A stretch of DNA of 11,921 nucleotides from Deltaproteobacteria bacterium (GTDB lineage: Bacteria; Desulfobacterota; Desulfobaccia; Desulfobaccales; 0-14-0-80-60-11). Below the pieces are notes generated by a model. The model made no database searches and had not been told where the DNA came from. It worked only from the letters and a program-made list of their open reading frames with translations. Position numbers and translations under genes: made by a program. Positions 5,883 through 11,921 of this stretch are shown here, in pieces (positions within the stretch are counted from its first letter, which is position 1; the number at the start of each line of letters is the position of its first letter). The stretch spans positions 1 through 11,921 of the forward strand of contig VGSO01000053.1 in the NCBI GenBank assembly GCA_016874945.1, given 5' to 3'.

Positions 5883-5990
5883 GGCAAGGGCGAGCGGGAT
5901 AATGGCCTTCATTATTTACAAGCAATTCCCTTTCATTTAATGGCAAAGAAAAGAAATTTTATATTAAGGTGCATTCAATAGGGTATTTTC

Positions 5991-6013
5991 GTAGGGGCGC
6001 AATTTATTGCGCC
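5991..6013. repeat. GTAGGGG palindrome with perfect 7-bp stem
   Basis: GGCGCAA (5996-6002), a TTTA loop, then TTGCGCC (6007-6013), headed by GTAGGG. The spacer 5837-6235 also contains the degenerate copy at 5861-5882, a weak promoter-like TTGCCT...TATTAA near 6046-6073 and the inverted heptamer array at 6190-6217. No further gene is visible in it. Confidence 0.55.
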
Positions 6014-6189
6014 TTTAAGCGGACGTGATAAATCATGCCCCAACTGTTGCCTTTTGGTTGCGACTAGATATTAACCTGCTCCCCATGGGGAAAGAAGGGA
6101 TCAAATTAAACTTCTTTAAAATTCCCTTTAGCAGCCGCGATTAAAGCCCTGGGATAAACAAACCGATTGATAATCCTGAACCCTCTTGA

Positions 6190-6217
6190 CCGGAAACCAT
6201 AGACCGGAAACCGAAAC
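6190..6217 (-). repeat. Heptamer repeat, inverted CCGGAAA/CCGAAAC x4
   Basis: Units CCGGAAA, CCATAGA, CCGGAAA and CCGAAAC form a diverged reverse-orientation relative of the CGGTTTT arrays. It ends seven bases before the ribosome binding site of the TadE-like gene. Confidence 0.6.
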
Positions 6218-6235
6218 CATACCAGGAGGCGGCGG

Positions 6236-6730
6236 GTGTCAGGCAAATCGGCTCCAGGGAGCTCCAGGCTGGGAGACCAGGGCGTGGCCCTCATTGAGAT
6301 GGCCATCGCGCTTCCCTTCCTGCTGCTGGTGGTGGCCGGGATCGTAGATCTGGGGATGCTTTACTGGGAAAAGCAGATCATCACCCACGCCACCCGGGAA
6401 GGGGCCCGGGCCGCGGCCAAGGCCGGCGCCAGCGGCGCCGCGGACCAAACCGTGAGCCAGGTTCGGCAATTGGTGCAGGATTATTTAACCAAATTCAATC
6501 TTAAAGACGCGAACGGCAATCCGCTGGTCCTGGCCAGCGGCACGAATTTTTTCTACCAATGGGATGCGTCCTCCAACCCGCCCAAGCTGTGGGTGGAGCT
6601 TAAGAATATTCCGTTGAAGCCCATGCTGCTGCCGGCCATTATCCCTTACTACGGCAGCGGATGGGGGGGCGTCATCAACCTGGACGCCAAAACCACCATG
6701 GCCGCGGAGTGGTCCACCCCGCCGTCCTGA
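6236..6730 (+). CDS. TadE-like pilus assembly protein
   Basis: This 164-residue protein has the TadE/TadG N-terminal signature. A short polar leader is followed by QGVALIEMAIALPFLLLVVAGIVDLGMLYW (about 15-44), with the conserved Glu21 that resembles the glutamate of type IV pilins. Next comes QIITHATREGARAAAKAG, the typical THAAREGAR-like stretch. The rest is an extracytoplasmic domain without recognised motifs. TadE-type pseudopilins act with the Tad (tight adherence) secretion machinery in assembling Flp pili at the inner membrane. AGGAGG at 6224-6229, six bases before the GTG at 6236, fixes the start. No other tad gene is in the window, so it is either an outlying member of a locus elsewhere or works in another context. 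It converges on the MgtC gene with a 12-base gap and no visible terminator. Confidence 0.83.
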   Translation: MSGKSAPGSSRLGDQGVALIEMAIALPFLLLVVAGIVDLGMLYWEKQIITHATREGARAAAKAGASGAADQTVSQVRQLVQDYLTKFNLKDANGNPLVLASGTNFFYQWDASSNPPKLWVELKNIPLKPMLLPAIIPYYGSGWGGVINLDAKTTMAAEWSTPPS

Positions 6731-6742
6731 AAGCCTCATTTT

Positions 6743-7420
6743 TTACTGGATTCCCAACCGTTTTACTCCCATGAGGTCAAAGACTTCCTCCAGCACGGCG
6801 CGGTTCGGGCGCACCGTGCGATGCACCATGGAAAAATTGGCGGTCACCTCTTGATTTTGCAGGTCTCTCTTTAAACCTATATTGACCACGTGGTAGTGAT
6901 GCTTTTCCAGGATTTCCTGAATCCGGGGGATGATTCCCGGCTGGTCCTCGGTCACCACTTCCACTTCCTGATACCAGTCTTTGCGCATCCGCCGCTCCAG
7001 GACCTTGAGCCCCAAAAGGGAGAATATGGTAAGAGCGGTAACCACGCTCGCGAAGAGATAAAACCCGGCGCCCGCGGTCAATCCCACCGCGGCTACGGCC
7101 CAGACACAGGCCGCGGTGGTCAGACCCCGGATGCTGTCCTTGTAGCGGATGATCACCCCGGCCCCCAGAAACCCGATGCCGGTAATGGCCTGGGCCGCGA
7201 TGCGGCTGGGATCGAAGGACATGGCGATTTGGGGATATTTCTCGTGGATTTTGAAGAACAGGTTTTCCGAGATCACCATGAGCAGGGCCGAGCCCAGGCA
7301 GAGGATGAGATAAGTCCGGAGCCCCGCGGGGCGGCCGTGAAACTCCCGCTCCAGACCGACGCAGGCCCCCAAAGCCGCGGCAAAAATCAGTCTGAAGATA
7401 ACTTCCCAGTTGTCAATCAT
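6743..7420 (-). CDS. MgtC/SapB family membrane protein
   Basis: This is a 225-residue protein of the MgtC family. The N-terminal half (about 1-140) contains four or five membrane segments with the family motifs GLEREFHGRPAGLRT (22-36), GIGFLGAGVIIR and SIRGLTTAACVWAVAAVGLTAGAG. The C-terminal part (about 145-225) is a soluble ACT-like domain (WYQEVEVVTEDQPGIIPRIQEILEKHHYHVVNIGL). MgtC proteins support growth at low magnesium and intracellular survival in pathogens; in some species they inhibit the F-type ATP synthase. They are not magnesium transporters themselves, and the role in a free-living anaerobe is unknown. ATG 7420 has GGAGG five bases upstream. A CGGTTTT array begins 19 bases upstream of the start and so lies in the probable leader. 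Confidence 0.9.
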   Translation of the reverse strand: MIDNWEVIFRLIFAAALGACVGLEREFHGRPAGLRTYLILCLGSALLMVISENLFFKIHEKYPQIAMSFDPSRIAAQAITGIGFLGAGVIIRYKDSIRGLTTAACVWAVAAVGLTAGAGFYLFASVVTALTIFSLLGLKVLERRMRKDWYQEVEVVTEDQPGIIPRIQEILEKHHYHVVNIGLKRDLQNQEVTANFSMVHRTVRPNRAVLEEVFDLMGVKRLGIQ

Positions 7421-7438
7421 TTTCCCCTCCCTAAAAGA

Positions 7439-7473
7439 CGGTTTTCGGTTTTCGGTCTTCGGTTTTCGGTTTT
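7439..7473 (+). repeat. Heptamer repeat CGGTTTT x5, plus orientation
   Basis: Five units (the third is CGGTCTT). The first 32 bases are identical to 5421-5452. It faces the inverted array at 7559-7588 across 85 bases, and the two could pair over about 30 bases. Confidence 0.75.
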
Positions 7474-7558
7474 AGATAAATGCAAGCGAATTCAATTAGT
7501 GAGAAATTAAGTTAAGTTAACTTGGTGGTATCCTTAACATTTCACCATTTGATTCAAC

Positions 7559-7588
7559 ACCGAAAACCGAAAACCGGAAACCGAAAAC
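7559..7588 (-). repeat. Heptamer repeat ACCGAAA x4, inverted
   Basis: ACCGAAA ACCGAAA ACCGGAA ACCGAAA, then AC, is the reverse complement of the CGGTTTT word. It ends six bases beyond the stop of the flippase-like gene. With 7439-7473 it caps both ends of the 7421-7594 spacer. Confidence 0.7.
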
Positions 7589-7594
7589 AGAGGG

Positions 7595-8566
7595 TTATTT
7601 TTCCCGCCCCACGACGATGAGACCCAGGGACAGCCAGAAGGCCTCCCGGAGGCGGCGCAGGATGCTGAAGGCCACGCCCAGGGGGAGCCCCAGGTTGAAG
7701 CCCAGGGCCAGGAGGATATTGCCTCCCTCCTGGATGCCCACGGCGGCCGGGATGAAGAATCCCAGGGCGGTGAAGAGCATGGCCAGGGCGTCCAGGCATA
7801 GGGCCATGCCCCAACTCACGGGGTAGCCCACCAGCCAGAACATCACCCACACCTCCACGGCATGGAGGATCCAACTCAAAAAAAAGAGGATAATGGCCAG
7901 GACCGCTTTAACCCGGTGTTCCCGGTAGAAAAAGGACAATTGGCTATCCAGGCCATTGAGTTTCTCTTCCCGGTCCTTTAAGGCGGAGGGACAGTAGCCC
8001 AGGCGGTCCAGGAGCTTTAAGCCGGAACCGCAGGGATTGCGGCGCTGGGCGATGACGAACGCCAGCCCCACGGCGGTGAGCCCCAGGGTCGCCAGACCCA
8101 GGAGCCACAGGTGCCCGCCCAGGGCGGGAAGATAGAAGGGCGCCAGGGCTATCCCCAAGAGAATATAAAGGGCCAGACTGAGCACCAGGATGCCTTTGTG
8201 AATCACCACCGAGGCGGTGGCCGTCTCCCAGGGAACGCCGTCGGCATGGAGGCGGGCGGCCTTGAAAGGCTCCCCCCCCAGGGACGCGGTGGGAGTAAGC
8301 TGGTTCAGGGCTTCGCCCCCCAGCCGCAGCCAGAAGAGACGGGTCAGGGAAGGGCTGTCTTTCCCAAACAAAAGCATTAACTTCCAGGATACCGACTCCA
8401 GCCAGTTGACCAAACCATAAGGCAGCATCAATAGCGGCCAATACCACCCCACCTGGCGCAAGTGGCTCCACAGGACGGTCCAGCCCACTTCGTGCAGGAT
8501 CCAGACTAGAAAGATGCAGGCAATGGCCAGGAGGATCAGGTTCAGACGGCGCAAGGGTTTATCCAA
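7595..8566 (-). CDS. Flippase-like membrane protein (UPF0104 / lysylphosphatidylglycerol synthase TM family)
   Basis: This 323-residue integral membrane protein has about eight hydrophobic segments. It carries the family core LGGEALNQLTPTASLGGEPFKAARLHADGVPWETATASVVIHKG at about residues 82-125, and a C-terminal AALGFFIPAAVGIQEGG-like run (here TALGFFIPAAVGIQEGG). This family covers the membrane part of MprF-type lipid flippases, archaeal AglD-like proteins and the hopanoid-associated HpnL. It probably handles a lipid or lipid-linked sugar; the substrate is not shown by the sequence. The start is uncertain: the frame opens just upstream of a TTG at 8566, there is no ATG and no clear ribosome binding site, and a small hairpin (GTTGC/GCAAC at 8576-8591) precedes it. 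CCC TTG at 8554 is an alternative. It has the same direction as MgtC, with a repeat-bordered spacer between them. Confidence 0.8.
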   Translation of the reverse strand: MDKPLRRLNLILLAIACIFLVWILHEVGWTVLWSHLRQVGWYWPLLMLPYGLVNWLESVSWKLMLLFGKDSPSLTRLFWLRLGGEALNQLTPTASLGGEPFKAARLHADGVPWETATASVVIHKGILVLSLALYILLGIALAPFYLPALGGHLWLLGLATLGLTAVGLAFVIAQRRNPCGSGLKLLDRLGYCPSALKDREEKLNGLDSQLSFFYREHRVKAVLAIILFFLSWILHAVEVWVMFWLVGYPVSWGMALCLDALAMLFTALGFFIPAAVGIQEGGNILLALGFNLGLPLGVAFSILRRLREAFWLSLGLIVVGREK

Positions 8567-8603
8567 TCGGGAAGTGTTGCTTTACCGCAACGCCTAGTAA
8601 TAG

Positions 8604-8621
8604 CGTTTTCGGTTTTCGGTT
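8604..8621 (+). repeat. Heptamer repeat CGGTTTT x2, plus orientation
   Basis: CGTTTTCGGTTTTCGGTT forms the left cap of the 8567-8866 spacer. It faces the inverted array at 8839-8866. Confidence 0.6.
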
Positions 8622-8635
8622 AGGAAAACCTGGAA

Positions 8636-8678
8636 TACCAATAAGTTACAAATTGTATTTGTTGCATTTGAAAGGGAA
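8636..8678 (+). repeat. Promoter-bearing repeat block, copy B
   Basis: These 43 bases match 5469-5511 at 36 positions. Seven substitutions leave the -35 region and the AATAAGTTA word recognisable. It lies inside a CGGTTTT-bordered spacer, as does copy A. Confidence 0.6.
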
Positions 8679-8689
8679 TCAAGTATAAT
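8662..8689 (+). promoter_or_regulatory. Orphan sigma-70 promoter on the plus strand
   Basis: TTGCAT (8662-8667), 16 bases, then a perfect TATAAT (8684-8689). The flanking genes both run leftward, so this promoter has no plus-strand gene to serve in the window. It does precede a short stretch that ends in a terminator-like hairpin. Confidence 0.5.
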
Positions 8690-8695
8690 TCCCGT

Positions 8696-8761
8696 TTCTT
8701 AGGGTATGCAAACGTAACATTTTTATAAGCTTTCAGCCATCGGCTTGAGGCCAATTTTTTT
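8696..8761 (+). ncRNA. Candidate small RNA, about 65 nt
   Basis: Starting about seven bases after TATAAT, the transcript would end at TTTTTTT (8755-8761). Just before it, 8733-8748 can form TCAGCC/GGCTTGA with one bulged T and loop ATC, extendable by two G-T pairs, followed by CCAA and the T-run. No open reading frame with a ribosome binding site is present. No known RNA family is recognised. The evidence is only promoter plus terminator geometry. The rest of the 8567-8866 spacer holds the heptamer caps and copy B. Confidence 0.35.
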
Positions 8762-8838
8762 CTAGATTAGCCAGCTTTGGCACGGAGGCCCGCCCCACCA
8801 AATTCGGCGGGGCCAGTTGTGGGCGAAAATATTAACCT

Positions 8839-8866
8839 AAAACCGAAGACCGAAGACCGAAAACCG
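8839..8866 (-). repeat. Heptamer repeat, inverted, ACCGAAR x4
   Basis: Units AAAACCG, AAGACCG, AAGACCG and AAAACCG (8839-8866) are a reverse-orientation CGGTTTT/CGGTCTT array. It directly abuts the stop codon of the MFS efflux gene. Confidence 0.7.
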
Positions 8867-10414
8867 TCACTTATGCGCCGGAAGGCGGCGCATCAGGAGC
8901 ACCAGGGGGATCAACAACAGAAACAGGACGGTAAAAAACCGGTAATCGTCACAAAAGGCCAGCATCTGGGCCTGGCGCTGCACCTCGTGATACAGCCCTG
9001 CTAGGGGTACGGGGCTGTCCCACCACTGCCAGTCGGGACCCATTCCCGGCAGGACTTCTCCCACCCGTTCGCTCCATTCGTTGAACGGCCCGGACAGGGG
9101 ATGGAGGCGCTCCACCAGGCGGCTCTGGTGGAACTGGCCCCGCCGGGCCAGCAGCGTGGTGGCCGCGGCGATGCCGAAGCTGCCCCCCAGGTTGCGCATG
9201 AGGTTAAAGATGCCGGTGGCGTTGCCCATCTTTTCCTGGGGGATGCGGGACATGGTGAGGGTGGTGAGGGACACGAAGGTCATCCCCAGGCCGAAGCCCT
9301 GGATGAACCGGGGCCAGGTGGCGGTGGCGAAGTCGATCTGGGTGTTGAACAGGCTCATGAGATAAACCGACAAGGTGTTGATGAGCAGGCCCCCGGCCAC
9401 CAACCAGCGGCTGTCCACCACGGTGGTGAGGCGCCCCACCACGGGCATGATAATCAATGAGCCCACGCCCCCCCAGGCCAATGAGGTGCCCGCCAGGGTG
9501 GCGTCATAACCCATGAGCACCTGGAGAAACAGGGGCAGCAGCATGATGGTGCCGTAGAGCACGAACCCGAAAAAAAACATGATGGTGACCCCGGCGGCGT
9601 AGTTACGCTCGGTGAAGAGGCGCAGGTCCACCACCGGGTGCTCGGTTTTCAGTTCCCGGTAAAGGAGCAGGATGAAGGTCCCCACGGAGATTAGAGCCAG
9701 CCGGAGGATGAAGGCCGAGGCAAACCAGTCTTCCCGTTCGCCCTTGTCCAAAACCACCTGGAGGGTTCCCAGGCAGAGGATGAGGAGAATGAGGCCCCAA
9801 TAATCGACGCGCCCGGCCCGCTGACTCTTGATGTACGGGGGGTCATAGATGAAGAGCGCGGTCATCAGCAGGGACACCAGGCCCACAGGGAGGTTGATGT
9901 AAAAGGCCCAGCGCCAGGTGAGGTTATCGGTGATCCAGCCACCCAGCACCGGACCCACGATGGGCGCGATGACCACCCCCAGGCCCCAGATGGCCATGGC
10001 CATGCCCCGTTCCCGCACGGGAAAGGTTTCCAGCAGGATGGCCTGGGAGATGGGCTGCAAGGCCCCACCCCCGACCCCCTGAAAGACCCGGAAAAAGATG
10101 AGGGTTTCCAGGTTGGGCGCGGAGCCGCACAGCAAGGAAGTGAAGGTGAACAGCCCCAGGCAAATAAGCAGGAAGCGCTTGCGGCCGAAAAGGGCCGACA
10201 GCCAGCCGGTGATGGGGAGCACGATGGCGTTGGAAACCAGGTACGAAGTGAGGACCCAGGTAACTTCGTCCACCCCCGCGGCCAGGCTCCCGGCCATGTG
10301 GGGGAGAGCCACGTTCACCACCGTGGTGTCAATGATCTCCATGAAGGTCCCGGCCATCACCGCGATGGTGATGAGCCACTTGTTGACCGGGGGGGATTCG
10401 TTGTTTTCTGGCAT
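8867..10414 (-). CDS. EmrB/QacA-type (DHA2) MFS efflux permease
   Basis: This 515-residue inner-membrane drug:proton antiporter is the usual size for 14-helix DHA2 transporters. The N-terminus carries the family signature FMEIIDTTVVNVALPHMAGSL with Asp29 in helix 1. WVLTSYLVSNAIVLPITGWLSALFGRKRFLL corresponds to helix 2 and the motif A loop. GLGVVIAPIVGPVLGGWI is the antiporter motif C, followed by WRWAFYINLPVG. The large loop before the last helix (RLVERLHPLSGPFNEWSERV...) is typical of EmrB. It probably works with the adjacent EmrA-like adaptor and TolC-like channel to expel hydrophobic compounds across both membranes. ATG 10414 has only a weak ribosome binding site. It lies 172 bases after the adaptor gene, and the gap contains facing heptamer arrays and a TATAAT on the minus strand (10509-10514) that could give it a separate start of transcription. 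Confidence 0.93.
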   Translation of the reverse strand: MPENNESPPVNKWLITIAVMAGTFMEIIDTTVVNVALPHMAGSLAAGVDEVTWVLTSYLVSNAIVLPITGWLSALFGRKRFLLICLGLFTFTSLLCGSAPNLETLIFFRVFQGVGGGALQPISQAILLETFPVRERGMAMAIWGLGVVIAPIVGPVLGGWITDNLTWRWAFYINLPVGLVSLLMTALFIYDPPYIKSQRAGRVDYWGLILLILCLGTLQVVLDKGEREDWFASAFILRLALISVGTFILLLYRELKTEHPVVDLRLFTERNYAAGVTIMFFFGFVLYGTIMLLPLFLQVLMGYDATLAGTSLAWGGVGSLIIMPVVGRLTTVVDSRWLVAGGLLINTLSVYLMSLFNTQIDFATATWPRFIQGFGLGMTFVSLTTLTMSRIPQEKMGNATGIFNLMRNLGGSFGIAAATTLLARRGQFHQSRLVERLHPLSGPFNEWSERVGEVLPGMGPDWQWWDSPVPLAGLYHEVQRQAQMLAFCDDYRFFTVLFLLLIPLVLLMRRLPAHK

Positions 10415-10453
10415 TATTCCAAAGACTTACGGGAGCGAGGGTAAAGACGGTTC

Positions 10454-10484
10454 GGGCTGTCAGCAGCCAGCAGCCAGGAGTCAG
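10454..10484 (+). repeat. Heptamer repeat CAGCAGC x4
   Basis: GGGCTGT CAGCAGC CAGCAGC CAGGAGT CAG is an array in the gap between the adaptor and permease genes. It faces an inverted relative at 10521-10541. Confidence 0.6.
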
Positions 10485-10520
10485 GAAAAGAAACTAATCG
10501 AATAAGTTATTATACTGACG

Positions 10521-10541
10521 GCTGGCGGCTGGTGGCTGTGC
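10521..10541 (-). repeat. Heptamer repeat GCTGGYG x3, inverted
   Basis: GCTGGCG GCTGGTG GCTGTGC is the reverse-complement counterpart of the CAGCAGC array 36 bases to the left. Between them lies AATAAGTTA (10501-10509), the same nine-base word that opens the promoter blocks at 5473 and 8640. Confidence 0.6.
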
Positions 10542-10586
10542 ACCTGCCTGTCCCCCGGTCCTCCCCTCAACTAAACACTTCCATCC

Positions 10587-11627
10587 TCATCTCCCCGCCA
10601 GCAGCCGGGGGCCGGTGCGGGTGCGGGTGTCGATGGTGGCGTAAACGGACATCCCCAGGCGCAGGGGCATATTTTCCGGGAATGGAGGCAGGAGCACGAT
10701 CTTCACCGGAACGCGCTGCACCACCTTGACCCAGTTGCCGGTGGCGTTTTCCGGCGGCAGCAGGCTGAAGGCGGCGCCGGTGCCGGCCATGATGGAGTCC
10801 ACCCGGCCCGGGAATTTCACTCCGGGATAGGCGTCCACGGTGACCTCGGCGGGCTGGCCCAGGTACACGTGGGTAAGCTGGGTTTCCTTATAATTGGCTT
10901 CAATCCACAATTCCCGGTATTCCAGGGGCACCAGGGTCATGAGGGGCTGCCCGGGGCGGACATAGTTGCCGGGCTGGACCTGGCGCCGGGTGACATAGCC
11001 GGCGAATTGGGCCTTGACCTTGGCGTATTCCAGGTTGAGGCGGGCCTGCTCCAGTTGGGCCTTGGCTTCTTTGATGGCCGGCTGCGCTTCCAGGGGGATA
11101 TTGATGGAGCCGCCGATGGCCGCCAGGGCTTCCTGCTGCTCCTTTTGGGCCTGTTCCACCAGGGCCCGGGTCACCCGGTGGCGGGTCTCCACCCGGTCCA
11201 GGGTCTGGCGGGGGATGGTGCGCCTCTCGAAGAGGCTGGTATAGCGTTTTTTGTCAAGGCCGGCCTCGTGGAAATTGGCCTGGGCCTCCTCCACTTTGGC
11301 CTGGGCCGTGGCCACCTTGACGTACCGGGTGTTCATATCCTGGCGCAGGCGGTTCAGGTTGGCTTCGGCCTGGGCCACCGCCACCTGATAATCCGCCGGG
11401 TCCAAGGTCAAAAGCGTCTGCCCGGGCTGGACATGGTGATTGTTGTCCACCAGGACTTCCACCACCCGGCCCGGCACCCGGGGGGAGATCACCCCCACGT
11501 GGCCGCTGACGTAGGCGTCGTCGGTGCCCACGAAAATTTTGAGATAATACCAGTACGCGGCCCCGGCCCCGGCCATGAGCAAGACCAGCAAGATAAGCCC
11601 GATGCGCACCGAAGGTTTACGGAGCAT
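10587..11627 (-). CDS. EmrA/HlyD family membrane fusion protein
   Basis: This 346-residue periplasmic adaptor links an inner-membrane pump to an outer-membrane channel. There is one N-terminal membrane helix (about 8-29), then TDDAYVSGHVGVISPRVPGRVVEVLVDNNHHVQPGQTLLTLDP, the first half of a lipoyl-like domain. A long alpha-helical hairpin follows (about 80-205, rich in Ala, Gln and Glu). The second lipoyl half is AQFAGYVTRRQVQPGNYVRPGQPLMTLVP, and a beta-barrel domain ends the protein. The TDDAYV start of the domain is characteristic of EmrA partners of DHA2 permeases. The ATG at 11627 is used, with GAGGG five bases upstream; the open frame extends to 11756, but that part is out-of-frame sequence of the TolC-like gene. 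The start overlaps the end of the upstream gene by 11 bases, indicating translational coupling. Confidence 0.93.
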   Translation of the reverse strand: MLRKPSVRIGLILLVLLMAGAGAAYWYYLKIFVGTDDAYVSGHVGVISPRVPGRVVEVLVDNNHHVQPGQTLLTLDPADYQVAVAQAEANLNRLRQDMNTRYVKVATAQAKVEEAQANFHEAGLDKKRYTSLFERRTIPRQTLDRVETRHRVTRALVEQAQKEQQEALAAIGGSINIPLEAQPAIKEAKAQLEQARLNLEYAKVKAQFAGYVTRRQVQPGNYVRPGQPLMTLVPLEYRELWIEANYKETQLTHVYLGQPAEVTVDAYPGVKFPGRVDSIMAGTGAAFSLLPPENATGNWVKVVQRVPVKIVLLPPFPENMPLRLGMSVYATIDTRTRTGPRLLAGR

Positions 11628-11921
11628 TCTTGCCCTCGGGTAAGAGTTCGTTGATGGCGCCCATGGCCCACAGGAGCTGGGCCTTGGCCATCTGATGGTC
11701 GTAGGTGGCGGTGACGAAGTTGACCCGGGTCCGGGTGAGCAGGGTCTGGGCGTCAATGACGTCGGTGGCGGTGCCCACCTGCTCTTTATAGCGCTCTTCG
11801 TTGAGGCGCAGGTTTTCTTCCCCCTGGACCACCGCCTTTTCCGTGACCCGGATGCGGTCCAGGGTGTCTTTGACGCTTAAGTGAGCAGTTTGGACGTCCA
11901 GTTTCACCTGTTCCCCCTGGT
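11617..11921 (-). CDS. TolC-like outer membrane efflux protein, C-terminal part
   Basis: About 100 C-terminal residues are visible; the gene starts beyond the right edge. The sequence (VKLDVQTAHLSVKDTLDRIRVTEKAVVQGEENLRLNEERYKEQVGTATDVIDAQTLLTRTRVNFVTATYDHQMAKAQLLWAMG) is the second helical repeat of the outer membrane efflux protein family. It shows the usual RYKEGVGTATDVLDAQ-like motif (here EQVGTATDVIDAQ). These proteins form trimeric channels through the outer membrane and periplasm. The gene ends inside the start of the EmrA-like gene, so the operon order is channel, adaptor, permease. No regulator is visible in the window. Confidence 0.9.
   Translation of the reverse strand, partial: QGEQVKLDVQTAHLSVKDTLDRIRVTEKAVVQGEENLRLNEERYKEQVGTATDVIDAQTLLTRTRVNFVTATYDHQMAKAQLLWAMGAINELLPEGKNAP

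Noticed and set aside
5421..8866. CRISPR array made from the CGGTTTT repeats
   Set aside because: The arrays are short direct heptamers at scattered gene edges without regular unique spacers or cas genes.
10869..11654. 261-codon plus-strand frame opposite the EmrA-like gene
   Set aside because: It is a low-complexity Gly/Leu-rich antisense translation of a well-supported adaptor protein.
11628..11756. N-terminal extension of the EmrA-like protein
   Set aside because: The extra residues are Pro/Ser-rich translation of the TolC-like gene in the wrong frame; ATG 11627 has a good ribosome binding site and gives a normal family start.

Overview
The window looks like a GC-rich chromosome segment from an anaerobic deltaproteobacterium-type organism (Desulfobacterota, of the sulfate-reducing or syntrophic kind). 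This is an inference. It rests on an HdrC-like iron-sulfur protein, a probable selenocysteine-containing thioredoxin, a larB gene, a hopanoid-type glycosyltransferase and a Gram-negative tripartite efflux cluster. No rRNA, tRNA, CRISPR array, transposase or phage gene was seen.

Layout, left to right. Positions 1-2464 carry three minus-strand genes: the 5' part of an HdrC-like 4Fe-4S protein, larB (nickel-pincer cofactor synthesis) and an HpnI/ceramide-glucosyltransferase-like family 2 glycosyltransferase. Positions 2652-6730 carry five plus-strand genes. They are a small thioredoxin-fold protein whose first active-site cysteine is replaced by an in-frame TGA (candidate selenocysteine), a secreted DNRLRE-domain protein, a D-alanyl-D-alanine carboxypeptidase, an unrecognised 92-residue protein and a stand-alone TadE-like pilus protein. 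Positions 6743-11921 are all on the minus strand: an MgtC/SapB membrane protein, a flippase-like (UPF0104) membrane protein, and a TolC-EmrA-EmrB type multidrug efflux operon whose TolC gene runs off the right edge.

The genes do not form one pathway. Most are single housekeeping or envelope functions separated by repeat-rich spacers. The exception is the efflux operon, where the TolC and EmrA genes overlap by 11 bases. The glycosyltransferase and the flippase-like protein could both serve hopanoid lipids, but they are not adjacent.

The most notable single gene is the candidate selenoprotein at 2652-2993, which standard annotation would truncate or miss. The most notable non-coding structure is a set of seven-base tandem repeats at the edges of the spacers, built from several unrelated words (CGGTTTT, TTCACAG, AACTCAA, AGCTGTC, CAGCAGC). 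In several spacers two inverted arrays face each other. Two of these repeat-bordered segments also share a 43-base block, about 84% identical, that carries a near-consensus promoter. One copy precedes the 92-residue gene. The other precedes a short non-coding stretch that ends in a terminator-like hairpin, a possible small RNA.
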